A stretch of DNA of 64,000 nucleotides from a virus. The stretch spans positions 1-64,000 of IMG/VR virus record IMGVR_UViG_3300019754_000001. The stretch is one strand, 5' to 3'. Numbering within the stretch: position 1 is the first letter of the stretch; each line of letters starts with the position of its first letter. The translations under genes and the position numbers were made by a program. Below the pieces are notes generated by a model. That model saw only the letters and a program-made list of their open reading frames with translations, ran no database searches and was not told where the DNA came from. Shown here piece after piece: positions 6,017-15,852 of the stretch.

Positions 6017-6738
6017 AGGCTGTAAAAACATGCAAGCGGTTAGATGAATCTACGTTTGCATATAATTATTACAAAACAATAGAAGAAAAAGTAGAAGTTT
6101 TTGTAGAGTTATACAAGAAGGCAGTAATGTATTCTTATGACTTCCTAAAAAAGGGAAGAATGACAGATTACCAAATTAGGAGATTTAAGGATGGTGATTG
6201 GAGCTATGTTGAGAAGCATTGCAGAGCACTCAAGGACTATACAGACAAAAAGACCGGAGAAAAGGTTGAAGGTATCTATACAAAGATGCGCTCAATTGAA
6301 AGCTTTAACTTGTTTGTTCCAAAGTTCAAGTTTGACTACACCTCAATAGACACATTAGTAGAATCTTTAGATAGTCTAAGGATTTTAATAATGAATAGAG
6401 AGGTTATAGTTAAAATAAAAGGGCATCCAATGCAAAAGGAAATGTTAGGGTTTCTAACAGAAGAGCCCTGCTTAGACCATACTTTGCTTAACAGCAAGAG
6501 AGCGGATTCTTTCAAGTACTCGGAAGAGTGGCTACCAGAGAATCAGCCTACAGTTGCTTTAAAAGTAAAGGTTAAAGAAGTACCGGTAGAGGAAGAAGAA
6601 GATGTAATAACTTACTTAGGCTCCTCAAGAATACAAAGAGTCGTAGAAGAAGACCTATTCAAGAACACCAACACCTTCGGATTACCTGAGGGAGAGTTAG
6701 CCAAACTGGCTAAAATACTTAAAAGATTTAATAAATAA
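6010..6738 (+). CDS. Hypothetical protein
   Basis: I chose ATG 6010 (242 residues) over an upstream in-frame TTG. The protein is largely helical, with an acidic run at about 195-205 (VEEEEDV). It opens the replication and nucleotide block and is coupled to the upstream gene by overlap. I recognise no domain. Confidence 0.68.
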   Translation: MVEAVKTCKRLDESTFAYNYYKTIEEKVEVFVELYKKAVMYSYDFLKKGRMTDYQIRRFKDGDWSYVEKHCRALKDYTDKKTGEKVEGIYTKMRSIESFNLFVPKFKFDYTSIDTLVESLDSLRILIMNREVIVKIKGHPMQKEMLGFLTEEPCLDHTLLNSKRADSFKYSEEWLPENQPTVALKVKVKEVPVEEEEDVITYLGSSRIQRVVEEDLFKNTNTFGLPEGELAKLAKILKRFNK

Positions 6739-6742
6739 TAAT

Positions 6743-7315
6743 ATGCTTGTAGAACAATTAATAAAATCAACTTCAGAAATGGAACAATTGAGTATTTTAA
6801 CAGGACACTTAGACTACCTCCAAGGTAAGACAGAAGAGCCTACAATGAAAGGAGAAGGAGTATTTATGAGGGAGCCTGAAAAGGATAAACACCCAGCAGA
6901 AAATAAGCGATACATTACGCAAAGAGATTTTGCAATCAATCGTTTGAACAGCTCAATTGGTAGACGTAAGGTTGCCAATGGTGACTTTTCAGAGTTTGCA
7001 TTATTTGCATTCCCCAGAGTGGTACGTCCAACAATTGTTGGTGGAGAAGCTTTGAATATTAGGAAGACTAATTTTAAAGCACCTTGCATTCGTATTACCT
7101 CAGAGAATGGGTATTACGAGCAAAGCAATCCATTCAATGAAGCTCTTTCAAAGGCTGTTGAGGAAGTTATGGCTAAAGGAGAAATGAAAGTATTAGACTC
7201 TTTTGAGTTTACATACATTGACCCTAAGAATAATGCCTATACGTATTTTTACAACATTGTCGCAGAAGTCGACAAAAAAACTAAGAAATATAACTTAGGA
7301 AAAAAATCCCGATAG
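6743..7315 (+). CDS. Hypothetical protein, last gene before a terminator
   Basis: The 190-residue protein contains long mixed alpha/beta stretches and no recognised motif. Its middle (about 75-125) is rich in Gly, Phe and Arg and could bind nucleic acid or nucleotides, but this is a guess. It lies four bases after the upstream gene and about ten bases before the terminator hairpin at 7326, so it closes a transcription unit. Confidence 0.65.
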   Translation: MLVEQLIKSTSEMEQLSILTGHLDYLQGKTEEPTMKGEGVFMREPEKDKHPAENKRYITQRDFAINRLNSSIGRRKVANGDFSEFALFAFPRVVRPTIVGGEALNIRKTNFKAPCIRITSENGYYEQSNPFNEALSKAVEEVMAKGEMKVLDSFEFTYIDPKNNAYTYFYNIVAEVDKKTKKYNLGKKSR

Positions 7316-7325
7316 GGTAGCCAAT

Positions 7326-7403
7326 AGAGGCAATTAGAACATGATAGATAGTATATGCTTTTTAGTATATGCTTTTATTGTATTTTAGTTGCCTCTTTTT
7401 TTT
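7326..7403 (+). terminator. Terminator with long loop
   Basis: A 10-bp stem (7326-7335 with 7387-7396) closes a 51-base loop and is followed by eight T. The loop contains a tandem repeat of about 14 bases (AGTATATGCTTTT, twice). It separates the preceding genes from the ligase gene. The long loop leaves room for an alternative fold, so partial read-through is possible. Confidence 0.65.
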
Positions 7404-7419
7404 CTTTAAATTACTGATA

Positions 7420-8382
7420 ATGCAGGGATTTAAACCAGTACTAGGCTCCAATGAAGTTGTCGACTTAGATAACTTAGAGTTTCCTATTATAGGGTTATAT
7501 AAGTACGATGGTATTAGGGGAGAGTTCACCAACAAAGAAAGACTATTATCTAGGGAACTTAAACAAATACCTCAAAAAAAGATAAGAGAACATCCAGCAG
7601 TTATCGAGTTACTTAAGTATGCAAAAGAGCGTAATAAGATAATAGATGCTGAATTATATATCCATGGAATTCCTTTCAATGAACATGTAGTGTTTATAAT
7701 GAGTAAGGACATAGATAGAACGTACTCTTTAAAGATAAAAAAGATGTTAAGAGAGAAAAAATTAACAAACCCTTATAACTTTTATATGAGGATTCCAAGT
7801 AATTTTACTATACGAGTGTTTGACATATTTGATAAGGATAAAGAGTATTTAGAAAGATTAACTAGATTAGCAGTAGACCTTGAAGGTAAACATCCACAGA
7901 TACAGGTAGCTAGGAGACGGATTCTATGGAGTCCTCAAGAAGTAAAAGACTTTATGGACTTAGCTATATCGGAAGGGTATGAAGGAATAGTTCTTAGAAC
8001 ACCTAAAGGTAGGTATAAGACTGGGAGGTCAACTCTAAGAGAACAAATATTCTTAAAACTTAAGCCTTATAGAGAGTTTACAGGAACTGTAATTGCAGTT
8101 AATGAGAAGAGAAAGAATATGGGTGAAAGCTTTGAAAGTAATCTTGGATATGCTGTTAAATCAAAGCAAGAAGAGAATATGGTAACTACTGGAATAGCCG
8201 CTACTGTAACTACTGTATATTTAGGTGAAACTTTAAAAGTTACTTTAACAGGAACAGAGGAGAGTAGAAGAGAGATATTTGAAAATAAAGAAAACTACAT
8301 TGGAAAGAGTTTTAAGTATAGCGGAATGTTATATGGAGCAAAATCTTTACCAAGGCACTCTATTTTCATAGAATGGATTTAA
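7420..8382 (+). CDS. ATP-dependent DNA ligase
   Basis: I chose ATG 7420 (MQGFKPVLGS, 320 residues) because an upstream in-frame start would overlap the terminator T-tract. The nucleotidyltransferase motif K28-Y-D-G-I-R carries the lysine that is adenylated. Later motifs include the acidic residue in I-D-A-E-L-Y, E-G-I-V-L-R and F-L-K-L-K-P. A C-terminal OB-fold region follows. It seals nicks during phage DNA replication and repair. It overlaps the uracil-DNA glycosylase gene by 10 bases, so the two are probably co-translated. Confidence 0.9.
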   Translation: MQGFKPVLGSNEVVDLDNLEFPIIGLYKYDGIRGEFTNKERLLSRELKQIPQKKIREHPAVIELLKYAKERNKIIDAELYIHGIPFNEHVVFIMSKDIDRTYSLKIKKMLREKKLTNPYNFYMRIPSNFTIRVFDIFDKDKEYLERLTRLAVDLEGKHPQIQVARRRILWSPQEVKDFMDLAISEGYEGIVLRTPKGRYKTGRSTLREQIFLKLKPYREFTGTVIAVNEKRKNMGESFESNLGYAVKSKQEENMVTTGIAATVTTVYLGETLKVTLTGTEESRREIFENKENYIGKSFKYSGMLYGAKSLPRHSIFIEWI

Positions 8383-9002
8383 AACTACTGATAGAAGAAT
8401 CGTATAAAAAGATAAGAGAAGACCCAACCACAATACCTAAATACAATCCGTTTGAATCTCTAAAAGTCCTAGGACAAATGGCAGAAGTTAAACTGGTTAT
8501 AATAGGGCAAGATCCGTATAATAGTGGAGTTACTGAGGGAGGTAGATTTAAAGATTACCATGATGGATTAGCTTTTAGTAGTAAAAATACTATAAAAACT
8601 CCACCCCCCTTACGCATACTGCATGAGTGGTTTAGGCAAGCTGACCATAGTAACAAGTTGCAGGTTGGAGAGGTTCAAAATGATTTAAGGTACTTACTTG
8701 AAAGGAAAGTATTTTTAATGAATGCACTGTGGACAAGTAGCACTAAAAAAGCAGGCTCACATATGTTTCCTGAATATTATTATATAGATGATGTTGTTTT
8801 AAAGTATATAATATCTAAAAACCCAGATTGTAGATTCCTATTATTGGGAGCTAAGGCAGGGCTTCTTAGGTATACACTGAAAGAGTCTAATGTTCAATTC
8901 ATAGAAGATATACATCCATCTGCAGAAAAGTACACAGATAAAGAATATAGAGGAGGATTAAGTGCAATAAGCAAAGGACTTGGTATAAGATTTACTATAT
9001 GA
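8373..9002 (+). CDS. ung: Uracil-DNA glycosylase
   Basis: The 209-residue protein contains the catalytic water-activating motif G-Q-D47-P-Y-N at residues 45-50. It also has an F-S-S-K-N uracil-pocket region, an L-M-N-A-L-W-T-S region, and H-P-S near residue 187, matching family 1 uracil-DNA glycosylases in order and spacing. It removes uracil from DNA. Its presence suggests the genome contains thymine rather than uracil, consistent with the ThyX gene further on. It overlaps both neighbours. Confidence 0.92.
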   Translation: MDLKLLIEESYKKIREDPTTIPKYNPFESLKVLGQMAEVKLVIIGQDPYNSGVTEGGRFKDYHDGLAFSSKNTIKTPPPLRILHEWFRQADHSNKLQVGEVQNDLRYLLERKVFLMNALWTSSTKKAGSHMFPEYYYIDDVVLKYIISKNPDCRFLLLGAKAGLLRYTLKESNVQFIEDIHPSAEKYTDKEYRGGLSAISKGLGIRFTI

Positions 9003-9478
9003 CAGAAAGAGATAGAAAAGAGGAAATAGTATACAAGATATTAAAGGAAGAATATCAAAGGAAGTCCTTCAAACTATACTCTGTTCTAATTAATTATCCT
9101 GATGAAGAGGGAAGTATTACAGAGCAGGTAGTAGTAAGAGCAAAGCATGCTGCAGAAGCTGTACGTGCCGCTACAGAGTTTAGACTACCCCCACTATCAT
9201 TAATGAATGAAGATTGGGAATTCCCTTATCAAGAGTATGGAGTTATAGAGGTTAAAAAGTACAAGATGGTATTAGAATATACCGAAGAGGACATAAGTAG
9301 TATTGTAGGAACTGTCTTATCATTACACTACGCAGAACGCTATGTAAATGGTACTAAAATATCAGATACAGGAAATGAGTTAGATGTGATTAAAAAGATA
9401 GAAGCTATGTATAAACTAGAGCTTTCAAAATTAAAACAAAAATATGCCAGACAGGACTCTAAAAGAAAAGCTAAATAG
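8999..9478 (+). CDS. Hypothetical protein
   Basis: The 159-residue protein has a central alpha/beta part (about 22-105) and a Lys-rich helical tail. The segment VVRAKHAAEAVRAAT resembles a helix in small phage proteins that accompany replication genes, but I recognise no family. It is coupled to the glycosylase by a 4-base overlap. Confidence 0.65.
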   Translation: MTERDRKEEIVYKILKEEYQRKSFKLYSVLINYPDEEGSITEQVVVRAKHAAEAVRAATEFRLPPLSLMNEDWEFPYQEYGVIEVKKYKMVLEYTEEDISSIVGTVLSLHYAERYVNGTKISDTGNELDVIKKIEAMYKLELSKLKQKYARQDSKRKAK

Positions 9479-9710
9479 TGTAGTTCCTAGAGATGGGGCA
9501 TGGACACAAAAAGAATACATCGTAGAGATATTAAAAAAGCAGGAAGGCATTTTTGGCTTCTCTGCATTCCATCAAATGTTATGGAAATATACACTAAGAG
9601 TAGCCACAAGTAGGAAACACTGGGCCAGTATGGCAGAAAATATAACAGGAAATGAAGCATACTACGCTAAGGCACTAGAAATTATGATAGATGAATGTAT
9701 TATTAATTGA
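9444..9710 (+). CDS. Hypothetical protein
   Basis: This 88-residue protein starts within the end of the previous gene (35-base overlap) and runs 20 bases into the next. It is helical and Trp-rich (WTQ, WKY, HWASM). No domain is recognised. Confidence 0.6.
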   Translation: MPDRTLKEKLNSVVPRDGAWTQKEYIVEILKKQEGIFGFSAFHQMLWKYTLRVATSRKHWASMAENITGNEAYYAKALEIMIDECIIN

Positions 9711-10377
9711 CGTAGAGACTATTAATCTTTACGATAAGACAGTCTTTGATTTTTCTTATATTATAGCTGATATAGAAACAAAGGAGATTAAAGAAGAGGG
9801 AGCCTACGTTATAACGGAAGGTTTTGAAAAAATAGACGAAGCTTACTATAGCCAAAATAAACAAGACTATCTAGACATGCTTGAGAGTGGAGAGTACAAG
9901 GAGATAAGTATGGTAGAGTTAAGGGTGATGTTCAATATTTTAGTAAAGAGAAAGGATATTAAATTCTTAAGTGCATTTAATCTTAAGTTTGATGTAGCAG
10001 CTCTTGGATATTCATTTGTTAAGTATGCAGAAGCTAATAAAGCTATGGATTATGAAGGCTTATCTAAGTTTATTACAATACTAGACGTTGGAATAGTCGC
10101 TACCCTCGCTGCAAACACAAGTGGGGAATATGTTAAATTCTGCCTAGAAAATAACTTCACAACAGAGAAAGGAAATATTAAAACAACTGCAGAGGTGTTT
10201 TATAGGTATCTTTTAGATGACCCTACGCATATGGAAAAACATATGGGTAAACAAGATTGTATAGAAGAATTTGAAATACTCTCAGAGTGTTATCCGATGT
10301 TATCAGATAGTGATAAAGAAAAAGCAGAAAAACTATCATTTAAAAAAGCAGTATTTTACAGGTTACTTGAAGTATGA
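9691..10377 (+). CDS. DnaQ-like 3'-5' exonuclease (DEDD superfamily)
   Basis: The 228-residue protein opens with L-L-I-D7-V-E9-T, the ExoI motif of DEDD nucleases. It has N-L-K-F-D-V near residue 100 as ExoII and an H...D pair (H-M-G-K-Q-D-C) near residue 190 as ExoIII. It would act as a proofreading or processing exonuclease. The family A polymerase in this block carries its own exonuclease domain, so this enzyme may serve repair, end processing or host-DNA turnover. Confidence 0.8.
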   Translation: MNVLLIDVETINLYDKTVFDFSYIIADIETKEIKEEGAYVITEGFEKIDEAYYSQNKQDYLDMLESGEYKEISMVELRVMFNILVKRKDIKFLSAFNLKFDVAALGYSFVKYAEANKAMDYEGLSKFITILDVGIVATLAANTSGEYVKFCLENNFTTEKGNIKTTAEVFYRYLLDDPTHMEKHMGKQDCIEEFEILSECYPMLSDSDKEKAEKLSFKKAVFYRLLEV

Positions 10378-12578
10378 CACAAGAAATTCTTGAATTAAAA
10401 TACCTTAACGGTAAAACAAAAGAACAAAAGTTCAAAGATGTAGCTAAAGTGTTACATAAAGATTGGATGGACTTCTCAGAAGAGTCTATATATGATGCCT
10501 TGTATAATAACTTTATAGTTCTAGGAGGTTCAGTATTGGCTAATGTTGATACACCATCCCCCGTATCTTTATCTAACTGCTTTGTAATAAAGCCACCAGA
10601 TGACTCTTACGAAGATATATTAAGAACTAGTGCAGAGTTGGTTCACCTTATGAAACGTAGGGGAGGTGTTGGAGTAGATATAAGTAACATTAGACCTAAA
10701 GGACTTCCAGTAGATAATGCAGCCAAGACAAGTACCGGGATAGTTCCATTTATGGAAAGGTACAGTAACGATACTAAAGAGGTTGCACAAGATGGAAGGA
10801 GGGGAGCTTTAATGCTCACTATTGACATTAGACATCCTGAAGCTGAAGATTTTATTGATGCAAAGACCAATACTAATAAAGTAACTGGTGCTAATATCTC
10901 AATAAAGCTTACTGATGATTTTATGCAAGCTGCTAAAGAAGGTAAATTATTTACACAAACCTTTCCAATAGGCAGTAAGAATCCAATATTAACTAAAGAA
11001 GTTGATGCGGGTGCGCTACTACTTAAAATAGCAAATAATATAACAAAGTTTGCTGAACCTGGTATATTGTTTTGGGATACTGTATTAGATAATCGAATAG
11101 ATAGATATGCAGAAGACCATAATATACCTGAGCTAAAGACTGTAAGTACAAATCCCTGTGGAGAAGTTCCTTTAAGCCCAGATGACAGCTGTAGATTATT
11201 ACATATCAACTACTATAATATAGTTGACCGTGCTTTTAAACCTGATGCTAAGGTTAGCTTCACAACGTTAAATTTAGTAAGTAGAATGGCTGTTCAGATT
11301 GGAAATTCAATCATAGAAGAAGAACAGAAGAAGATAAAACAAATCCTTAAAAAGGTAGAAAAGTCTGGAAAGTCTAGTATTGAGTATAAGCTGTGGAAAA
11401 GGGTTTTAGCCATGAATAATTACAGAAGGCTTGGAATTGGTAGAACAGGAGTTGCAGATATGTTGGCAGCACTAGGACTTCCATATGGCCCCAATCATCA
11501 ACTAAACAAAATTATACTAGAGAGTTATAATGCAATAGAAAAAGAATCAGAAAGACTTGTAGAAGTATTTGGAGCACTAGAAGGAACCAATCGAGTAAAT
11601 ATTGGATTACACACTGTAGCCCCCGTTGGAACTGGTTCAATACTAGCAGAAGTATCTTCAGGAATAGAACCTGTATTTAGACATGAAGTCTTTAGAAGGA
11701 GACGTGCTAATGAAAATGATACTGAAGTAGAAACTGATAGCAATGGTGAAAGGTGGGTAAAGTACCGTGTTGTACACGCACCTTTCCTTAAGTGGGCTAC
11801 AGTTAAGGGCATTGATCTTAATGTTACGCCATTAGATGAGGCTGTTAAACTGTCTCCTTACTGGGGAAGTATGGCAGACCAAGTAGACCCAGAAAACAAG
11901 TTAGAGGTTCAAAAGGCTTTTCAAGTAGCTACAGACCATTCAATAAGCATAACCCACAACTTTAAAGCTGGAACAGAATCTAAAGTAATATATAAAAGCA
12001 TAATAAAGGCTCATTCCTTAAAGCTTAAAGGGTATACTGCATATGTTGATGGTAGTAGAACTAATATACTTTCAGCTACAGATGACAGCAATAGTGGTAG
12101 AGTTACCGAGTCAGCTGAGGTTCACATGCTTAAAGTGAAAGATGAAATCTTTTATGGTATTGTAGGGCTATCCAGCAAAGGTAATCCTGTAGAGATATTT
12201 TTATTTAAGGATAAGAATATAAAAATAAAAGATTTACAGAATGCAAATATCATAAAGGAAGAGAATGTGGAAGGTAATAAATATCACCTCATCTCTGACA
12301 ATATTGATATTATAGACTTAGCTTCTAGGTATAATAGTGATTATCAATCATTGTATACCAAGTTGATTTCTAGAGCCTTGAGGGCAGGTGTAGCAATACC
12401 GAAAATAATGAAAGATTTTGAATCTACGGACACAAAACTAGGTTCATTTAGGAATGCTATATATAACCTACTCTCATATTACACACAACTCAAATGCGCA
12501 AACTGTGGCAGTATTAAAATAGCCTTTCAAGAGGGCTGTTTGATGTGTCAAGATTGCGGTTATTCAAAATGCGGTTAA
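10374..12578 (+). CDS. nrdJ: Class II (B12-dependent) ribonucleotide reductase
   Basis: The 734-residue protein carries S-N-C69, N260-P-C262-G-E264 (the catalytic N-x-C-x-E core) and C273, the three-cysteine set of reductases. It also has G-T-G-S-I...S-S-G-I-E-P-V-F. The C-terminal Cys cluster (C-A-N-C...C-L-M-C-Q-D-C-G-Y-S-K-C-G) is typical of class II enzymes that receive electrons through a Cys-rich tail. No small subunit or activase gene is nearby, which also favours class II. It converts ribonucleotides to deoxyribonucleotides for phage DNA synthesis. It follows the exonuclease with a 4-base overlap. Confidence 0.9.
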   Translation: MTQEILELKYLNGKTKEQKFKDVAKVLHKDWMDFSEESIYDALYNNFIVLGGSVLANVDTPSPVSLSNCFVIKPPDDSYEDILRTSAELVHLMKRRGGVGVDISNIRPKGLPVDNAAKTSTGIVPFMERYSNDTKEVAQDGRRGALMLTIDIRHPEAEDFIDAKTNTNKVTGANISIKLTDDFMQAAKEGKLFTQTFPIGSKNPILTKEVDAGALLLKIANNITKFAEPGILFWDTVLDNRIDRYAEDHNIPELKTVSTNPCGEVPLSPDDSCRLLHINYYNIVDRAFKPDAKVSFTTLNLVSRMAVQIGNSIIEEEQKKIKQILKKVEKSGKSSIEYKLWKRVLAMNNYRRLGIGRTGVADMLAALGLPYGPNHQLNKIILESYNAIEKESERLVEVFGALEGTNRVNIGLHTVAPVGTGSILAEVSSGIEPVFRHEVFRRRRANENDTEVETDSNGERWVKYRVVHAPFLKWATVKGIDLNVTPLDEAVKLSPYWGSMADQVDPENKLEVQKAFQVATDHSISITHNFKAGTESKVIYKSIIKAHSLKLKGYTAYVDGSRTNILSATDDSNSGRVTESAEVHMLKVKDEIFYGIVGLSSKGNPVEIFLFKDKNIKIKDLQNANIIKEENVEGNKYHLISDNIDIIDLASRYNSDYQSLYTKLISRALRAGVAIPKIMKDFESTDTKLGSFRNAIYNLLSYYTQLKCANCGSIKIAFQEGCLMCQDCGYSKCG

Positions 12579-13009
12579 TGGCAAAAGATGTAAACACAGC
12601 AAGAGGTGATATCAGATTAGAATCACCAATGGACATTCTCAGTGGAGAAAGTGATAAAAAAGTAGTAAAGTTAGTATATGAAGAAATAAGACCTAATACT
12701 GTACTATTAAAACCTATACAACTTCTAGAAAGTACTAAATCTAATTTAGTATCTGTAGATTTAGCACCCATTAAAAGTACAAATGAAGAAGTAGTATTTG
12801 AAGTATTAATGGCAGGAGCTTGTACTGATAAATCTTTTGATATTGAACTTAAGAAGGGAGATAGGGTACTAGTAGCTCACGACTACCTACATGGAGTTAA
12901 GCACCACCCAACATCTCTAGTAGTATCTAACGAGAGAAGTAATCTATTTGGATATTTTGCAGTCCCTCTAGCAGGAGTCATAGCAAGAGTTTCATATAGT
13001 AAGTTATAG
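12578..13009 (+). CDS. GroES-like co-chaperonin (tentative)
   Basis: I chose ATG 12578 (143 residues), which overlaps the reductase stop as TAATG, over an earlier ATG inside that gene. Residues 39-45 (NTVLLKPI-like), a mobile-loop-sized insert, the strand V-V-F-E-V-L-M-A-G and L-K-K-G-D-R-V-L-V, followed by a closing strand (Y-F-A-V...I-A-R-V), follow the order of the GroES/Cpn10 barrel. If correct, it would modify host GroEL for folding capsid or giant virion proteins. The similarity is by pattern only, so other small beta-barrels remain possible. Confidence 0.5.
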   Translation: MAKDVNTARGDIRLESPMDILSGESDKKVVKLVYEEIRPNTVLLKPIQLLESTKSNLVSVDLAPIKSTNEEVVFEVLMAGACTDKSFDIELKKGDRVLVAHDYLHGVKHHPTSLVVSNERSNLFGYFAVPLAGVIARVSYSKL

Positions 13010-15262
13010 ATGTACTACTACATATCTGATATAGATAATGTAGCCAATGATGCACCAGTAATAAGAGTTGATATTGATTTTGCAATCAATGCTATAAAGC
13101 CTTATAAACTTCTTTATACAGATACAGAGACAGTATCATTAAATTACCACCACCCAAACCCATTAAGGTTATTACAGATTGGTACAGGTAAAGATGTATT
13201 TATATTTTACACTCAAAATATAGTTCTTGGGGAACTTAAAGACATATTAGAAGACCCTAAAGTTATTAAAATAGTAGTAAATAAGTACTTTGAAATTGGA
13301 ATGCTAAAAAGCATAGGTGTTAATTTAAAAGGGTCTTTTGACCTGTCATTAGCATTTGCTTGCTACAGGATGGGTAAAAACTTAAGGACTGTTAGCAGTA
13401 ATGGTCATGATTACTACATATATTCTTTTGCAGGTATGTATAAAGAATTACTTGATATTGATATAGATAAACAAGAGCAATCTTCATTTATACGAGATAA
13501 TCAAGTATATACAAAAGAGCAGATAATATATGCAGCGAGGGATGTAGAAATACAAGACCTTTACGAGACTATTAAAGATAGGTGCATAAAAATAGGAATA
13601 CTTCATCCAGATTTTAATATGTGGATGCCTGTGAGGGAGCAGTTAAAACTTGGGATTCTAAAGTTTGTAAGTTTAGAAATGATAGCTGCTGATGGCTTTG
13701 CTGAGATGGTATATAATGGTATTCGTATGGATGTTGAAGCTTGGATGTTACTTAATAAAAGTAACAAGTTAAGCCTCATCGAGACAGAAAGAGACCTCAA
13801 TATCAAAGTAGCAGAGGCGATGCCTAAAAGATTGGTTAAGATAGAGCCAATACAGGACACAGTCTATACGCAGTATAACTTATTTGGAGAACCTGAAGAA
13901 AAGGAAGGAAAGAAAGTAGACAAACACAGGATAAACTGGAACTCTAGTAAACAGGTAGGCCCCCTAATAAAGGAGATTGTAGGATTTTTACCTAAAAATC
14001 AAAAGGGTGAAGAAACTACATCTGCTAAGGAACTGAAGAAAGTTCTTAATACCCAACCTGATAATGTATTTGTAAAGCTACTGTTAAAACGATCAACTAC
14101 AGCTAAGATGATATCTTCATTTGGTAGGGCTTTTATAGAGAAGTTTATACACCCCACCACTAAAAGAGTACACACTAGAATAAATCAAGTGTTGGAAACT
14201 GGAAGAGTTGCTTGGTTTCAGCCTAATTTAGCTCAAATACCAGGAAAAAAGGAGTATAGAGATTGTTTTATACCGGCAGAAGGATATGATATAGTTGCCT
14301 GCGATTATTCAGCACAGGAAAGTAGGACTATGGCATACCTTGCTAATGATGTAGAGTTTATAGACTTTTTTGCAAATGGGGATGGTGATAGCCACTCAAT
14401 GATTGCTTCAAAAGTAATGTCTTCTAAGTATGGAATAGATATAGTAGTAGGAAAGCATAGATTAAGTATAAATGCTGAACTGAAAACCTTAGAAGAAGTT
14501 ACTAAATTAGGTAAAGAGCTATATCCAAAAGCAGACATAATAAAAAGAGTAGGAAACTCTATAGTGTTTGAAACAAGTAATGAGGATAACTCTAACCCAC
14601 TAAGGCAAGCAGGAAAGATTTTAAACTTCTTTATATCTTTTGGAGGTAGTGCTTATACATTAAGTAGAGAGCAAGCCATTCCTAAAGAGGAGGCTAAAAC
14701 ACTTATTGATGGTTATTGGAATTCTTTTGGTGGTCTTAAAGACTACTTTGATACTGAAAAGAAGTTAGCGTTAAAGAATGGCTATATAATAGCAGAACCT
14801 ATAACAAACACCATTAGGCATCTACCATCATTTAGAGAGTTAAGAATAGTAACAAATAAGCTCAATAAAGAGAAGAAAGCTTTAATTGACATGTATGGAG
14901 TAAATAAAGCAAAACAGATATATTTTAAGCAGTTAAAAGAGCCTGGAAGTGAATTTAAGTTTTATAATTCGCAGATAAGGAAAATTACTGGAGATATAGA
15001 AAGGGTTGCAATGAATACTCGAATACAAACTACAGCATCAAGAATGACAAAATTAGCTTTAATTCTAATAGAAGAAGATAGAATAAAATACAACTTAGAT
15101 ATGAAGCCAATTTTAACTGTTCATGATGAAATACTTTATGAAGTAAGAGAAAGAACAGAATATGAAGAAATAATTCAAAATAGGATGGAGGAAGCTTCTA
15201 TTATATTAATAGGAGTAGCAATTCCGGCCAAACCAGCTAAAGGCAAGATATGGATACATTAA
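13010..15262 (+). CDS. Family A DNA polymerase with 3'-5' exonuclease domain
   Basis: The 750-residue protein has an N-terminal DEDD exonuclease: D-T-E-T near residues 36-40, F-D-L-S-L near 110, and Y-A-A-R-D-V-E near 170. This is followed by the polymerase palm and fingers. Motif A is C-D432-Y-S-A-Q-E-S-R, motif B runs R-Q-A-G-K-I-L-N-F-F near 531-545, and motif C is H705-D-E. There is no 5'-nuclease domain. It is the replicative polymerase of the phage. Its ATG directly follows the stop of the GroES-like gene. Confidence 0.95.
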   Translation: MYYYISDIDNVANDAPVIRVDIDFAINAIKPYKLLYTDTETVSLNYHHPNPLRLLQIGTGKDVFIFYTQNIVLGELKDILEDPKVIKIVVNKYFEIGMLKSIGVNLKGSFDLSLAFACYRMGKNLRTVSSNGHDYYIYSFAGMYKELLDIDIDKQEQSSFIRDNQVYTKEQIIYAARDVEIQDLYETIKDRCIKIGILHPDFNMWMPVREQLKLGILKFVSLEMIAADGFAEMVYNGIRMDVEAWMLLNKSNKLSLIETERDLNIKVAEAMPKRLVKIEPIQDTVYTQYNLFGEPEEKEGKKVDKHRINWNSSKQVGPLIKEIVGFLPKNQKGEETTSAKELKKVLNTQPDNVFVKLLLKRSTTAKMISSFGRAFIEKFIHPTTKRVHTRINQVLETGRVAWFQPNLAQIPGKKEYRDCFIPAEGYDIVACDYSAQESRTMAYLANDVEFIDFFANGDGDSHSMIASKVMSSKYGIDIVVGKHRLSINAELKTLEEVTKLGKELYPKADIIKRVGNSIVFETSNEDNSNPLRQAGKILNFFISFGGSAYTLSREQAIPKEEAKTLIDGYWNSFGGLKDYFDTEKKLALKNGYIIAEPITNTIRHLPSFRELRIVTNKLNKEKKALIDMYGVNKAKQIYFKQLKEPGSEFKFYNSQIRKITGDIERVAMNTRIQTTASRMTKLALILIEEDRIKYNLDMKPILTVHDEILYEVRERTEYEEIIQNRMEEASIILIGVAIPAKPAKGKIWIH

Positions 15263-15852
15263 TATATAGAGCAGGAATAGGAGACCCTGACTTAATAATT
15301 AGAGCAGTCATAGTTGACATGCTAATAAAGGAAAATCTAGCATTTCACGAAATAATGGCATCTAATAAAGAAAGTGCTATAAAAACAGTAGCTAAAAAGC
15401 TTATAGAAGAAAAAGCTCTTATTTATAACAATGAGTACATTCTAAATAGGACGAATAAAAAAATAGTTAATATACTGACAATTTTAGGATATAGTAAAAG
15501 TAACCTGAATATTAGTAATCTAACTGTAAAATTTAACGAGCTGTTTAGAGGGAAAAGAGGTATAAATAAAGAAGGGTTTACATATCAATTGTCAGAGCCT
15601 TCAAAAACTGCACAATCTTTACAAAAGTTTGTAGCAGCTTATCCTCAATACAATGAAGCAATCATACTTCAAGCAGTAAAAGAGTATTTTAACTCTGCAG
15701 AGGTTAGGGATAGATGCTTTTTCTATTCACCAAAAGCAACAGGCTTCATAGAGGGAACAGAAAATAGTGAGTTCTTAAGAGGATTTTGTGAGTCAGTATA
15801 TAAAAGAGAATCATTACAGAATCTAAATGTAATGGAGGATTACTATGAATGA
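15250..15852 (+). CDS. Hypothetical protein of the replication block
   Basis: The 200-residue protein begins within the last codons of the polymerase gene and ends within the first of the helicase gene, so all three are probably co-translated. It is mainly helical and Lys-rich. No motif is recognised. Its place between polymerase and helicase suggests a loader or replisome accessory, which is inference from position only. Confidence 0.65.
   Translation: MDTLIYRAGIGDPDLIIRAVIVDMLIKENLAFHEIMASNKESAIKTVAKKLIEEKALIYNNEYILNRTNKKIVNILTILGYSKSNLNISNLTVKFNELFRGKRGINKEGFTYQLSEPSKTAQSLQKFVAAYPQYNEAIILQAVKEYFNSAEVRDRCFFYSPKATGFIEGTENSEFLRGFCESVYKRESLQNLNVMEDYYE

Noticed and set aside
6640-6660. Another 17-base box (GTAGAAGAAGAC)
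   Set aside because: The following bases do not form the hairpin and TAATCC-like box at the fixed spacing; it is explained by Glu-Glu-Asp codons.
10643-11209. 188-codon minus-strand frame within the ribonucleotide reductase gene
   Set aside because: It is antisense to a well-supported gene with catalytic motifs; its sequence has no recognised pattern.
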